This document shows positions 40,222 to 51,255 of a stretch of 64,000 nucleotides of DNA, piece after piece. This DNA comes from Polaromonas sp. CG_9.7. Lineage in GTDB: Bacteria > Pseudomonadota > Gammaproteobacteria > Burkholderiales > Burkholderiaceae_C. How positions within the stretch are numbered: the first letter of the stretch is position 1; each line of letters opens with the position of its first letter. Below the pieces are notes generated by a model. It worked only from the letters and a program-made list of their open reading frames with translations. It made no database searches and was not told the DNA's origin. The position numbers were made by a program, and so were the translations under genes. The stretch is taken from positions 1 through 64,000 of the forward strand of contig NZ_JADOVG010000012.1 of assembly GCF_015752205.1 (NCBI RefSeq), read 5' to 3'.

Positions 40222-41883
40222 TCAGTCGTTGGCGTAGATGTCGACGTCCTTGGTTTCCTTCACGAACAGCGTGCCTATGACAAACGTCATGCCGGCAATG
40301 ATGATCGGATACCACAGCCCGTTGTACATGTTGCCTGTCTGCGCCACGATCGCAAAGGCGGTGGTGGGCAGCAGGCCGCCAAACCAGCCATTGCCGATAT
40401 GGTAGGGCAGGCTCATGGACGTGTAGCGGATACGTGTCGGAAAGAGTTCCACCAGCATCGCGGCAATCGGGCCATACACCATGGTCACCAGAAGCACCAG
40501 ATAGAACAGGATCAGGGTGACCATGAACTTGTCCACTTTGGCCGGGTCGGCCTTGGAGGGATAACCGGCGGTCTTCAACGCGTCGGCCACGGATTTTTTG
40601 AACTCAGCGTCCTTCTTCCTGGCTTCGTCGGCCGGCAGGCCCTTGGCGGTGTAGCTGGAAATCTCGGTCGTGCCGATCTTGATGGTGGCCGGCGTGCCGG
40701 CCTTGCCTGGCGCATTTTCATAGCTGACCGAAGCGCCGGCCAGCACCTGTTTGGCAATGTCGCAGGAACTGGTGAACTTGACGGTGCCGGTCGGGTTGAA
40801 CTGGAACGAGCATTCCGAAGGGTCGGCGGTCACCACCACCTGGTTAGCGGCCTGTGCGGCGGCCAGGTCGGGGTTGGCAGCCTTGGTCAGCGCGGTGAAC
40901 ACCGGGAAATAGGTCAACGCCGCCAGCAGGCAGCCTGCCATGATGATCGGCTTGCGGCCGATCTTGTCCGACAGCATGCCGAAGACCACGAAGAATGGCG
41001 TGCCCAGAATCAGCGAGTAAGCCACCAGGATATTGGCCGTCGGGCCGTCCACCTTCAGCGCCTGCGTCAGGAAGAACAAGGCATAGAACTGGCCCGAGTA
41101 CCAGACCACGGCCTGGCCGGCGGTCAGGCCGACCAGCGCCAGAATCACGATTTTCAGATTTTTCCACTGGCCAAAGGACTCGGACAGCGGCGCCTTGGAG
41201 GTCTTTCCCTCGGCCTTCATTTTCTGGAATGCAGGCGACTCGTTCATCGACAGGCGGATGTACACCGACACGGCCAGCAGCAGGATGGAAACGAGAAACG
41301 GAATGCGCCAGCCCCAGTCGGCAAAAGCGGCCTCGCCAATGGCGGTTCGCACGCCCAGGATGACCATCAGGCTCAGGAACAGGCCCATGGTCGCCGTGGT
41401 CTGGATCCAGGATGTGTAGGCGCCGCGCTTGTGCTGGGGCGCGTGCTCGGCCACATACACCGCCGCACCGCCATACTCGCCGCCCAGCGCCAGGCCTTGC
41501 AGCATGCGCAGGGCAATCAGGATGATCGGCGCAGCAACCCCGATCGACGCATAGTTGGGCAGCAAGCCGACGATAAAGGTGGACAGCCCCATGATGACGA
41601 TGGTGACCAAAAACGTGTACTTGCGGCCGATCATGTCGCCCAGGCGGCCAAACAGCAGCGCGCCGAAAGGCCGGACGATGAAACCGGCGGCAAACGCCAG
41701 CAGCGCAAAAATGAAGGCCGAACCGGAGTCCAGTCCGCTGAAGAATTGCCGGGCGATGATGGCCGCCAGCGAGCCATACAGATAAAAATCGTACCACTCG
41801 AAAACCGTGCCCAGCGAAGACGCGAAGATCACGCGCCGTTGCTCGGATGACATCGGTCTGTTGTCGATTGCACGTGTCGCCAT
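40222..41883 (-). CDS. MHS-family MFS transporter with a large periplasmic loop (paralogue 1)
   Basis: Twelve-helix major facilitator of 553 residues, of the metabolite:H+ symporter (ProP/ShiA-like) type. It has GTVFEWYDFYLYG near the N-terminus, GRLGDMIGRKYTF between helices 2 and 3, and GLALGGEYGGAAVYVAEHAP. About 115 residues (near 334-451) are inserted between helices 9 and 10, on the periplasmic side. They include CSFQFNPTGTVKFTSSC, whose two cysteines could form a disulfide. Start is the ATG at 41883 after GGGAGAC. A paralogue with the same loop lies at 51-53 kb. Substrate unknown, probably a carboxylate. Confidence 0.9.
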   Translation of the reverse strand: MATRAIDNRPMSSEQRRVIFASSLGTVFEWYDFYLYGSLAAIIARQFFSGLDSGSAFIFALLAFAAGFIVRPFGALLFGRLGDMIGRKYTFLVTIVIMGLSTFIVGLLPNYASIGVAAPIILIALRMLQGLALGGEYGGAAVYVAEHAPQHKRGAYTSWIQTTATMGLFLSLMVILGVRTAIGEAAFADWGWRIPFLVSILLLAVSVYIRLSMNESPAFQKMKAEGKTSKAPLSESFGQWKNLKIVILALVGLTAGQAVVWYSGQFYALFFLTQALKVDGPTANILVAYSLILGTPFFVVFGMLSDKIGRKPIIMAGCLLAALTYFPVFTALTKAANPDLAAAQAANQVVVTADPSECSFQFNPTGTVKFTSSCDIAKQVLAGASVSYENAPGKAGTPATIKIGTTEISSYTAKGLPADEARKKDAEFKKSVADALKTAGYPSKADPAKVDKFMVTLILFYLVLLVTMVYGPIAAMLVELFPTRIRYTSMSLPYHIGNGWFGGLLPTTAFAIVAQTGNMYNGLWYPIIIAGMTFVIGTLFVKETKDVDIYAND

Positions 41884-42053
41884 TGTTTTGTCTCCCACTG
41901 ATAAATACCTCTGGAATAGAAGCTGCCAGTAGTATTTTTGAAACACCTGTCAGCAATCTGACTTGAAAATAACAAAACCTTACATAAAACTTTCACGAAA
42001 CTGACAAATAAATGCTAACCCTTATGACATTTTTCAGCATGTGAAGAACCTAC

Positions 42054-42713
42054 TTACAAACCCTGATGTCGACGGGCAATGCCTGACGAAACCGTATGCA
42101 CCGAGTTCCAGTCCGGCCCATCAAACCACGGGTCGCCCAGCAGGTAATTGCGCAGCATGACAAGCGCATCCAGCCCCCAGAAAAGCTTGTCGTCAACGGC
42201 AAAAGTGGGAACGCCAAAAACGCCGCGCGCTATGGCGGCGTCGGTGTTTTTCTTGAGCTGCACCTTGACGGCATCGCTTTCGGGATCATTCCCTGGCCGA
42301 AGCTGTCTTGTCAGCGCCTCTTGGCGCTGCGCATCGACGGCTTCGGCGCCGCCACGCCAGACATGGCGAAAAATGGTTTCGCACACATAGCGGTTGGGCG
42401 CGCCCGGCGTCGCCTCGGCGCTGCAGGCCAGCGCCAGCCGCAGCAATGCCAGCGGGTTGAAGGGATGGCTGGCGGGCATGTCCAGCGCAATGCCCCGGCT
42501 GTGCGCCAGCCACAGCACCTGGCGATAGGTCCATTCGCGCTTGGAGGCGATCTCGGCCGGCCCCAGCTGGCCATGGTGCTTGAGCAAGCCGGCGAACAGC
42601 ACCGGCACATGGCTGACGCGGTAGCTCACGCCCATCAGCGCTTCGGGCAGGGCTTCAAACGCCAGATGGGCATAGGGAGAGATGAAGTCGAGATAGAACG
42701 TGATGTGTTTCAT
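42054..42713 (-). CDS. 2-hydroxychromene-2-carboxylate isomerase / kappa-GST-like DsbA-fold protein
   Basis: Protein of 219 residues with the thioredoxin-fold DSBA domain. The start ITFYLDFISPYAHLAFEAL is the NahD/kappa-GST motif, in which a serine replaces the DsbA cysteines. The late segment ARGVFGVPTFAVDDKLFWGLDAL is the conserved cis-proline and glutathione region. NahD isomerises a naphthalene-pathway intermediate; many relatives have other glutathione-dependent roles. No aromatic-degradation genes are nearby. ATG at 42713 chosen. Confidence 0.88.
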   Translation of the reverse strand: MKHITFYLDFISPYAHLAFEALPEALMGVSYRVSHVPVLFAGLLKHHGQLGPAEIASKREWTYRQVLWLAHSRGIALDMPASHPFNPLALLRLALACSAEATPGAPNRYVCETIFRHVWRGGAEAVDAQRQEALTRQLRPGNDPESDAVKVQLKKNTDAAIARGVFGVPTFAVDDKLFWGLDALVMLRNYLLGDPWFDGPDWNSVHTVSSGIARRHQGL

Positions 42714-42871
42714 GGCGGGCGATCCTTGTTTGAATCGAGCATAGCGGCAAGGCCAGCCACCGGCACGCTGGCGGCGCCAGTCGTGCAGACCTTGCCAGGT
42801 GTGATGCGGCAGCGTTATTGGAGGGGACGGTTTCGAGCCGCTGCGGAACAGGTGGCCCAAGACCCTAAACG

Positions 42872-42930
42872 CTATGAATTAAATAGCTACTTAAGCATAC
42901 CTATATTGCGCAAACAGCACTTTTATCTTG
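42872..42930 (-). repeat. Dispersed hairpin repeat, family A, copy 9 (minus orientation)
   Basis: TTTGCGCAATATAGG, then TATGCTTAAG, then AGCTATTTAATTCATAGCG. Located just past the stop of the exonuclease fusion gene. Confidence 0.65.
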
Positions 42931-42935
42931 AAAAT

Positions 42936-45103
42936 TCAATATTTGAGCCGCGCGTAGTAGGTTTCTTGCGCCGCCTCCCGCGCCTGCCGCAGGGTGTGGA
43001 TGCCCATGCCCTGCAGCAGCGGCAGCAGGCGCAGCAGCACTTCAGCGGTCAACATGGCGTCGCCCAGTGCCGTGTGCCGGCCCAGCACGGTGATGTTGAA
43101 GCGCCCGGCAATGGCTTCGAGCCGGTGCGATTTTTGGCTTGGATGCACCACCGCCGACAGCAGCAGCGTGTCCAGCACCGGCTGGTGAAAGGCAACGCCG
43201 GTGCGAGCCTCCTGCAGCTGCAAAAACTTCATGTCGAAAGCCGCGTTGTGCGCCACCAGCACGGTGTCCTGCGCAAACGCATGAAAGGCGGGCAACACCT
43301 CGGCAATCGTCGGCTGGCCGGTGACCATGTCCTGCGTGATGCCGTGGATGGGAATCGAGGCGGCTGAAATCAGCCGGCCCGGGTCCACCAGCTGTTCGAA
43401 CGACTCCTGGCGCAGCAGCTTGCCGTTGACGATGCGGGCCGCGCCGATCTGGATGATCTCGTCGCCTTGCGAAGGGTTCAGGCCGGTGGTCTCGGTGTCG
43501 AACACGGTAAAGGACAGCGACGACAGCGGCTGGTCGTCGAGCGCGCTGGCCTGCTCGCTGAGCTGGAACAGATCTAAATCGTAGTACTCGGGCCGGCTCT
43601 CGCTCTGCATGATCTGCGCGGCATCAAGCTGCTCCTGCGCGCTGGCCAATGGCAGCAAAAAGCGGAAAAAAGCCTGGTGGCGCACGCGCTCGCGCTCGAA
43701 CCACATCTCGCCGCCGTGGCGCTCGACCACGTCACGCACCGTCAGCGGCGTGCTCTGGGTGCCAAAACGCATCGGGTCCATTTCCCAGGCCATGACGGTT
43801 TCGGTGCTCATCACCTGGCCCGACCAGATCAAATCGAGCTGCGCGCGCTGGCCGGCCTGCTGCAGCCGCAGCTGCAAAAACTTCACGTCGAATTCATCGA
43901 CCAGCCGGCTCGCCAGGTAGGTCAGCGCCTGCAGCAGCGTGAAGCTTTCAACCTTGAGCCACAGGGCGGCGTCGGCGCCTTCAATCGCCACGCTGCGCCG
44001 GCAATGGCTTTCAATCTGCCGCTGGGCGGCGGTGACAAAGTCGGTGCCGAGCATTTCCTCAAGCGGCCAGCGGGTCTTGAGCGCCTGCGTCGAGCGTGCT
44101 ACCTGGTCAGTGATGCGCGCGCTCATGGCGCTGACTTCTTCGCGCACCACGCGCAGAAACTGCTCGCGCATCTCGGGTTCGAGGTCGGCGTAACCGAGCA
44201 TGTCGACGGCCGCCTGCATGTTGGCCAGCGACGAGCGGCTGCCCTCGGTCAGGCCGTGCAGCAGCTGGTCGCGCAGCGTCGCTTCCTCGAAGCTCTGCGT
44301 CACGTTGTCGAGCATCAGCACAAAGCCGCTGATGCCGGCGTCCGGCGCGTCGCCGGTCGCCGGGTCGCGCACCGGCGCCATCTGCACGCGGATCAGCTGG
44401 CCGGAGCGGGTGGCCGTGACAAACTGCGCCGACGGGCTGGCCGCGCCCCGGCGCAGGCGCTGGTGAATGGTTTGCAGCGCATGCGCCACCAGCTGGCGGT
44501 CGAATACGGCGTAGATTGAGCGGCCGATGCCCATCAGCTCGGCGCCATCGGCCAGCGCGGGAGCCTGCGACAGGGCGCGAAACTGCAGCCTGGCGCGGCT
44601 GTTGTAGAGCAGGATGCGGCCGCCCTGGTTGCAGACCACCACGCTTTGCGTCAGCTCGGCCATCAGCGCGGCCAGGCGGTTTTTTTCCTGCTGCACGCTG
44701 CGGCTGGCCAGCGCGATCTGCTCGGCCATGCCCTCGCGCAGGCGGTCGCGCTGGGCGGCCAGTTCGTTGATGCTGCCAGCGAGGGCGCAGAGTTCGCTGC
44801 TGCCCTGCAGCGTGAGCGGCTGCGCCTGGGTAGCAGCCAGCAGCACGCGGGTTTCCTCCAGCAGGCGGGCCGGGGCGCTGGCGTAGCGCAGGTACAGCCA
44901 GTGCAGCCCATACGCCACGCCCACCAGCGCCGCCCCCCAGCTCATGCCAAGCAAGGCGATGCGCGGCCCCAGCAGCGCACCCACGGTTTCGCGCTCGGCG
45001 GGCGCCAGCGTGGACCAGACCAGCGCCCCGCTCAGGACCAGCCAGGCGGCCAGGGCCAGCCCGACGGCGACAATTGCCAGTACCAGCCGGCGGTCGGGCG
45101 GCT

Positions 45104-45107
<4 letters not shown>
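42936..45107 (-). CDS. Membrane pseudo-histidine-kinase fused to a DEDDh 3'-5' exonuclease
   Basis: Protein of 723 residues. Order: two membrane helices (about 8-30 and 50-72), a HAMP-like helix, a PAS-like domain (VVVCNQGGRILLYNSRARLQF), a HisKA-like helix pair where the phospho-histidine is missing (GLTEGSRSSLANM), and a degenerate ATPase domain whose end still resembles a kinase (VVERHGGEMWFE). From about 525 follows a DnaQ-type exonuclease with intact FDTETTGL (about 534), HNAAFDMKFL (about 620) and HTALGDA (about 680). Its ATG overlaps the receiver gene stop. It probably links a membrane signal to nuclease activity. Confidence 0.9.
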
Positions 45108-45474
<367 letters not shown>

Positions 45475-45478
<4 letters not shown>

Positions 45479-48234
45479 GTCTTGTCTCCTCTTGTTGGCT
45501 TCGCTTGTGGCATGGGCGCGTGCCAAGGCAGGTGAAATGCAAAGCACGCGCCCTGTCCGCTGCCAGGCTCCAGCCACAGCCGGCCGCCGAAATGCTCGAC
45601 GATCTGGCGGCTGATCGGCAGGCCCAGGCCGGTGCCCTGCGGCCGGTTGACGCCGTTGCCGCCTTGCAGGAAGCGCTCAAAAATCAGGCTTTGCTGTTCG
45701 GCTGGCACACCGGGCCCATTGTCTTGCACGCACACTGTCAGGCCGCTGACATCGCTCGCCAGGCGGACCACCACCTCGCCGCCGGGAACCGGCACAAACT
45801 TGGCGGCGTTCGACAGCAGGTTCAGCACCACCTGCGTCAAGCGGTCCGGGTCAGCCCATAACAGGCGCACCTCCGGGGGCAAGTGCAATTGCACCGCGCA
45901 CTGACGTTCGCGAAACATCTCGGACGTGGTTTCGACCGCCTGCGACAGCAGCGCGCGCAGGTCCACCTCGGCGTTGTGCCACTCGGCGTTGCCCGACTCG
46001 ATCTTCGCCAGGTCCAGAACCTGGTTGACCAGACGCGTCAAGCGCTCGGTTTCCGACACGATGATCCGCATGAAATGCTGGCGCTGCGTCAGGTCCATGT
46101 CGGCGTCGTCGCGCATCAACTCGGCGAGTGCGCGGATCGAGGTCAGCGGCGTGCGCAGCTCGTGCGTCACCGAGGACATGAAATCGTCTTTCAGCCGGTC
46201 CAGGCTCTTGAGCTGCTCGTTGGCCTGGCGCAGCTCGGCCGTTGCACGCTCCAGCGAATGCGACTTTTCTTCCAGTTCATGCGAATAGGCGCGAATTTGC
46301 GACGACTCATCCAGAATGCGCAGCACGTCCTCGGGCGTGAGCACTTCTTCTTCCACCACCGAGGCCACCAGCACCCGGGCCGAAGCGCTGCCGACGGCGC
46401 CGGCCAGTTGGGTTTCGACAAACTGCACCAGCCGGGCATCGGGCCGGATGCTCTCTATCTGGCGCACGCCGGCCTGACGCGCATAGGACGCGAACAAGGC
46501 CCCGGCCTTGGCTGCACCCATGAAACGCTCGCACAAACGCAGCAAGTCGGGCACCTTGGCCTGGCCGCGCCAGAACACCGGGCTGGACGCTGCCGTGCGG
46601 TGGAACACATCGACAAACAGCAGCGCCTGGCTGGCTTCCTGCCCCGATGGCGCGCGCCACAGCGACAGGCCGACATAGGCGCCGACGTTGACCAGCAGGC
46701 TCCAGAACAGCGCATGCGTGAGCCCGTCCAGGCCCTGCAGGCCGAGCAGCTGCTCGGGCCGCAGCAGCGTGATGCCCCACGGGCCCAGCGTCAGGAAGTC
46801 GGTGCCCAGCCAGCCTGACTTGGCAATCGACGGCAGCATCAGCGTGTACGCCCACATCAGGAACCCGGCCAGCAAGCCGGCCAGTGCGCCAAGGCGGGTG
46901 CCGCCCTTCCAGTACAGCCCGCCCAGAACCGCCGGCGCGAACTGGGCCACCGCGGCGAAGCTGATCAGGCCGATGCTGACCAGCGCATAGGCCTCGCCCG
47001 CCAAATGAAAATACACATAGCCCAGCACCAGCACGCCCAGAATGGCGGCGCGCCGGATGCCCAGCAGCAAGCGGCTCAGGTCATGGCCGGCAGCGCCGTG
47101 AAAGTGCCGGGAGCGCAGCAGCAGCGGCAACACCAGCTCGTTGCTGACCATGGTGGACACGGCAATGGTCTCGACAATCACCATGCCGGTGGCCGCCGAC
47201 AGGCCGCCGATGAACGCGAACAGTGCCAGCATCGGCTGCCCAGCAGCCATCGGCAGCGACAGCACAAAGGTCTCCGGGTTCATCGGACTGCCGCCAAAAT
47301 ACAGCAGCCCGCCCAGCGCAATCGGCAGCACGAACAGGTTGATGAGCAGCAGGTACAGCGGAAACACCCAGACCGCGCGGCGCAGGTGGCTCTCGCGCAC
47401 GTTTTCCACCACCATCACCTGAAATTGCCGGGGCAGGAACAGCACCGACAGCATCGACAGCAAGATCAGCGCAAACCATTGCGTCCAGGCAAAGTCAGCG
47501 CCCTGCTCCAGCCGCACCAGTCTTTGCAGGGCCGGCACCGCCTGGGCCCGGACAAACAGGTCGGCCAGGCCGTCGAACAGGCCATAGACCACGAACACGC
47601 CCACCGCCAGGAAGGCCACCAGCTTGACCACCGACTCGAAAGCAATCGCCGCCACCATGCCCTCGTGGCGCTCGGTGGCGTCCAGGTGCCGGGCACCAAA
47701 CACCATGGTGAAACCGGCCAGCACCAGCGCGACATAAAAAGCGCTGTCCTGCATCCAATGCGGCGACCCCGGCGCCGCGCTGCCCGCAGGCGTGGTCAGC
47801 AGTCCATAGCCTGCCGACACGGCCTTGAGCTGAAGGGCAATGTAGGGAACGATGCCGACCAGGGCAATCAGCGTGACCAACCCGGCCAGTAAAGGGCTTT
47901 TGCCGTAGCGGCTGCCAATGAAGTCGGCAATCGACGTGATGCGCAAGGTCTTGGCAATGCGGATCATCTTGCGCAGCACCATCCAGCCGAGCACCATCGC
48001 CAGCGTCGGTCCGAGGTAGATCGGCAAAAACCACACCCCGCCAGACGCGGCCCGGCCGACGCTGCCAAAGTAGGTCCAGGCGGTGCAGTACACGCCCAGC
48101 GACAGCGCATAAGTCCAGGGGTTGGCAATGATCGAGCGCCCTTCGGCGGCCCGCCGGTCGCCGTACCAGGCGACCCCAAACAGCAGCAGCAGATAGGCCA
48201 GCGACGCACCGATGACCCAGACGGGCGACAGCAT
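45475..48234 (-). CDS. Sodium/solute-symporter histidine kinase (CbrA/CrbS-like)
   Basis: Membrane sensor kinase of 919 residues. The first 550 residues form a sodium:solute-symporter-like domain with about 13 helices (start VWVIGASLAYLLLLFGVAW; YPIYLG-like FLPIYLGPTLAMVLG). A linker with a coiled coil near 650 follows. HisKA has VTHELRTPL near 688, and the ATPase has NLLSNAAKF (about 805), DNGPGVP and GTGLGLPI. This matches CbrA/CrbS/MxtR kinases, which control use of acetate or amino acids. It is coupled to the receiver gene by a four-base overlap. Confidence 0.94.
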
Positions 48235-48236
48235 AC

Positions 48237-48449
48237 CTAATCGTCCGCCTGCGTCTGGCCGGGCCGCTCCATCTGCCAGGCCAGCACGGCAATCAGCAAC
48301 GCCCAGAGAATGAACAGCGCCGCCGGGAACAATGGAACGCCCAACAGCGTGGCGTCCCGGTCCCACAAGCCCAGCAAGGGAAAGTTAAACAACAGCCAGC
48401 CACTGGCGAAAAGCGCCAGCAACCGCTGTGCTCGCAGTCCTTTGAACAC
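48237..48449 (-). CDS. Small membrane protein upstream of the symporter kinase
   Basis: Protein of 70 residues with two hydrophobic helices (LLALFASGWLLFNFPLL and LFPAALFILWALLIAVLAW) joined by GLWDRDATLLGVP. The GTG at 48449 is chosen because AAGGAGG ends five bases upstream; longer frames have no such site. It ends two bases before the kinase ATG, so it is co-translated. Possibly an accessory subunit of the symporter-like sensor; function unknown. Confidence 0.8.
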   Translation of the reverse strand: MFKGLRAQRLLALFASGWLLFNFPLLGLWDRDATLLGVPLFPAALFILWALLIAVLAWQMERPGQTQADD

Positions 48450-48504
48450 CAGCGCCTCCTTGCCGCGACAACCGGGTTGATGCCGCTCAGCTCTTGGTGC
48501 TGGG

Positions 48505-48657
48505 CTAGGCAATGCTGGCATGGGCATGCTTGAGCGTGACTTCGGAAAGATCACGCCTGACCAGAATGCGCCAGGCCCGGCGCAGCCAGAAAAACCCCAT
48601 CGGGAACAGCGCCAGGAAAAGAATCCACGTCAAGGCCACGCTGAAATTAAAAACCAT
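48505..48657 (-). CDS. Tiny membrane protein (50 aa) at the head of the signalling operon
   Basis: Protein of 50 residues with one membrane helix (FSVALTWILFLALFPMGFFWL) followed by a basic stretch (RRAWRILVRRD). The ATG at 48657 has AGGGAG upstream. It lies after a terminator, so it probably opens the operon that runs through the kinase, receiver and exonuclease fusion. Small conserved helices of this kind often stabilise symporter-like partners. Confidence 0.75.
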   Translation of the reverse strand: MVFNFSVALTWILFLALFPMGFFWLRRAWRILVRRDLSEVTLKHAHASIA

Positions 48658-48711
48658 GCAGCACTCCCTGAAACCGGCGCGGCACCCTGCAGCACGACGT
48701 CGATTGAATTG

Positions 48712-48746
48712 AAAAAAAGGCCCTGCCAGTGCCAGTGGCAGGGCCT
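48712..48746 (-). terminator. Intrinsic terminator after the decayed symporter gene
   Basis: On the minus strand AGGCCCTGCCA and TGGCAGGGCCT form a perfect 11-bp stem around seven bases, followed by T7. It separates the symporter remnant from the signalling operon. Confidence 0.92.
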
Positions 48747-48790
48747 CCATTGTCACGCCCTACCCGCCTGAACGGGCAAAGGGATTTGCA

Positions 48791-50006
48791 TCAAATCATG
48801 GCGTACCAGACTCGATGGCTGCCCGTGACCAGTTTGGAGCCGCGCGGAACAGGCACGGCTTCAACCATCGCCTGGATATGCGCTGGCGGTTCTCTGGTGA
48901 ATTTTCCAACCAGGAAAACCATCCCGAAATTCACCATGGCGCCGACCGCACCGAAGGCTTCCGGCCTGATGCCGAATAAGCTGCTTGCGCCGCCGATCAT
49001 CGGATGGAACCCGGTTCCGTTGATGAAGAAAGTACCTTGTGCGCCACCAGATAGAACAACGTGACGAACAAGCCCGACAGCATGACGGCAATGGCGCCTT
49101 GCTTGTTCATCTTCTTGCTGAAGATACCCATCATGAGGATCAGCAAGCCCGCAGCCGTTGACAGTGCTGCGGCCAGGCCACCCGCTGCCACCAGCGCGAT
49201 CACCCAGTTGGGCAGCAACGCAATTTCAGGATTGGCCAACACAATGATGTCGGGGTTGACCGTCAATTCGTTGCCTTTCCAGCCGGCTGCTTCTGCCTGG
49301 CCCGTGGCAACTTCGTTTTTGCTGGTGTCGTTGTAGTACTGGATGCAGCCGTCGCCGTTTTTGTCTTCAAACTTGAGCAACCCGGTTTTTTTCCAGCGCT
49401 TCATCCAGTCGGGGCGGTCCCCGTTCAGGATGCTGGATTGAGGGGCATACAGGTCTTTGCCGGTTGCCACGGCAGTGTTCACCGTCGCAGGCAGGTTCGG
49501 TTTGGCCATGGCCGCTACGGCGGGTGCCGTGGTGTAGAGGATGGCGATGAAAACCAGTGCCCAGCCCGCAGAACTGCCGGCATCCTTGACCGACGTAACG
49601 GTGAAGAATCTCATAATGACGTGCGGCAAGCCAGCGGTCCCGATCATCAGCGACAGCGTGTACATGAACATGAACATGAACATGTTCAGCGTGCTGCCGG
49701 CTGTGGTGATGGTGGTGTATTGGCTAAAGCCCAAATCGGTGACGACCAGGTCCAGCTTGGCCTGTAGCGACATGTCGGTGCCGGAAAAACCACGACCCAA
49801 GCCCAGATGTGGAATCGCGTTGCCCGTCAGCTGCAGCGAGATAAAGACCGCTGGCACGGTGTAGGCAATGATCAGCACGAAGTACCGGGCCAACTGGGTG
49901 TGGGTGATGCCTTTCATGCCGCCGAACACGGCGAACAAAAAACAATTCTTATACCTACGTAGATGCCCACCTCGTTGCTCGTGTCCAGGAGGCGGGAGAA
50001 CGCCTA
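48791..50006 (-). pseudogene. Decayed sodium/solute symporter (ActP-like, VC_2705 type)
   Basis: Remnant of a sodium:solute symporter. Frame 1 (48997-49938) gives membrane helices such as GGMKGITHTQLARYFVLIIA and TAGLPHVIMRFFTV, plus the extra loop typical of this subfamily. Near 49028 one base is missing, so the tail (PMIGGASSLFGIRPEAFGAVG) continues in another frame to 48791. Near 49934 a T-run is one base short, and the next upstream piece (SNEVGIYVGIRIVF) is again shifted. Homology stops near 50006 at a TAG. About 200 N-terminal residues and the usual DUF4212 partner gene are missing. Confidence 0.85.
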
Positions 50007-50055
50007 AACTCTCTCTACTTTAATCTTTGATACATGAGGCAAAGGAGACCCTGCC

Positions 50056-50328
50056 GTGACCGATCTTGTACTTTCGCAACTGACCGACCCGTTTCGCATC
50101 GGTCTGATCATCGCCCTTGTGGTCACGATGATCAGAACCTCCGCTGTGACCGGGCGCGCCCTGCCTTTAGCCCTGGGGGTGGTTTTCGTGGCCGTGATCC
50201 TGCCCAGCACCATGCCAGGCGGCGCTGCAATCCTCAGCGATGCCATTCTTGCAGGGCTGATCTCGAACCTGATCATATTGGGACTGGCCCTTCCCATTGC
50301 GGCGCTGGTCGCACGACTGCGCCGCTGA
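50056..50328 (+). CDS. Small hydrophobic protein (90 aa)
   Basis: Probably three membrane helices (IGLIIALVVTMI, LPLALGVVFVAVILP, LISNLIILGLALPIAALV). It starts at a GTG with AAGGAG about ten bases upstream. No family is recognised. It lies in the junction between the truncated symporter and a transposase relic, on the opposite strand to all neighbours, and probably arrived with the accessory segment. Confidence 0.6.
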   Translation: MTDLVLSQLTDPFRIGLIIALVVTMIRTSAVTGRALPLALGVVFVAVILPSTMPGGAAILSDAILAGLISNLIILGLALPIAALVARLRR

Positions 50329-50344
50329 CCTCCTCTGTTTGATC

Positions 50345-51069
50345 CCAGATCAAAGGCACCCATCGTGCGTGCGTGGAGGTGGTTGGTTGGCATGATGCGC
50401 AGCCATGGGTGTAACCGTCGGCAAGCCTGGCCAGACACAAAGGGCGATAAGGCTTTGGTGTCCAACAGTGGCGCATATCGTTATTGCGCCCGAAGCGTGC
50501 CGCTTCTGGAAACATCAGCCGGACAGGTTCGCCTCGCGATTCTTTGTAAAGGCCGTGGTGCGTGCCAAGACGCTTCCCCTCACTCTTCCTGGGCCAAAGT
50601 ATCAGTTTGTGGATGGCACTTGTCCGGGGCCAACTTCCGCCAATCAAGGCGCTGCAGCAGCGTGTAAACAGGCGAGCGTCACAGCGCATCATCAAGGCGA
50701 TGCTTGATTTGGCCAACCACAATGGCGCCTTCCTCGCGGACTTGCGCCAGAAACGGATTGAGTGCAGCAGCCTCTTTTTTCCGCGTGAAGTTTTGTCTGC
50801 GCCGCCCCCACGCGCTGGAATGGGGCTGCCGCGCACGGCCTTTCCGTGAAGGAATTGGTGCGCTGCTTACTTGCCCAACCGTTGAACAGTCCGATTGCTT
50901 TAGCTGTCTGCTCCAAGCTCAATGCAAATCGCAATGAAAATATCTCCGCCTGCACGTAGCGCAACGGTTCGGCAGTTACAGCATTGGAGATGGCTTGTAT
51001 CGAAATATGAACAACATCTTCCATCGTGCAATTCTGGCCATGACGAAAGCCGAAATTGATACGTTTCAA
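50345..51069 (-). pseudogene. Degenerate IS630-type transposase
   Basis: No complete frame, but three pieces in order on the minus strand match IS630/Tc1-type transposases. The N-terminal helix-turn-helix SLEQTAKAIGLFNGWASKQR is near 50850-50930. Next comes NPFLAQVREEGAIVVGQIKHRL followed by stops near 50650-50770. Last is GEPVRLMFPEAARFGRNNDM with RHCWTPKPYRPLC, near 50400-50530. In the last piece the catalytic aspartate of the usual QDEARFG is replaced (PEAARFG). Frameshifts and at least two stops make it inactive. No terminal repeats were identified with confidence. Confidence 0.75.
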
Positions 51070-51122
51070 TGAAGTGGATCTGTTGAGTTGCGGACGCGGG
51101 CATCTCGCTTGCCCTTTCCTGC

Positions 51123-51166
51123 TTCCTGCAAATCGGGCGCAGCATGCTGCGCCCGATTTGCAGGAA
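51123..51166. repeat. Perfect 44-bp palindrome
   Basis: Bases 51123-51144 are the exact reverse complement of 51145-51166, without a central loop. The arm is TTCCTGCAAATCGGGCGCAG plus CA. It lies between the transposase relic and the end of the second MHS transporter. No T-run flanks it, so it is not a classical terminator. The rest of 51070-51255 holds nothing else recognisable. Confidence 0.9.
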
Positions 51167-51255
51167 ACAGACCAGCCTGGCCCCTTGGGGGCTGATGGCC
51201 GTATCGCAAAGAAGGCCGGGCCAGGGACCCGAAGGCCCCGGTCCGGCAGTTGGAT

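Noticed and set aside
40186-41850. Long plus-strand frames opposite the first MHS transporter
   Set aside because: They are shadows of the transporter gene, rich in H, Q, G and R with no family features.
48791-49000. A separate 69-residue gene at the start of the symporter remnant
   Set aside because: Its sequence continues the symporter's C-terminus in a shifted frame, so it is part of the pseudogene.
50338-50354. Palindrome TTTGATC-CCA-GATCAAA resembling an FNR/CRP-type box
   Set aside because: The spacing between TTGAT and ATCAA is five rather than four bases. It lies between a gene end and a pseudogene, not in a promoter position.
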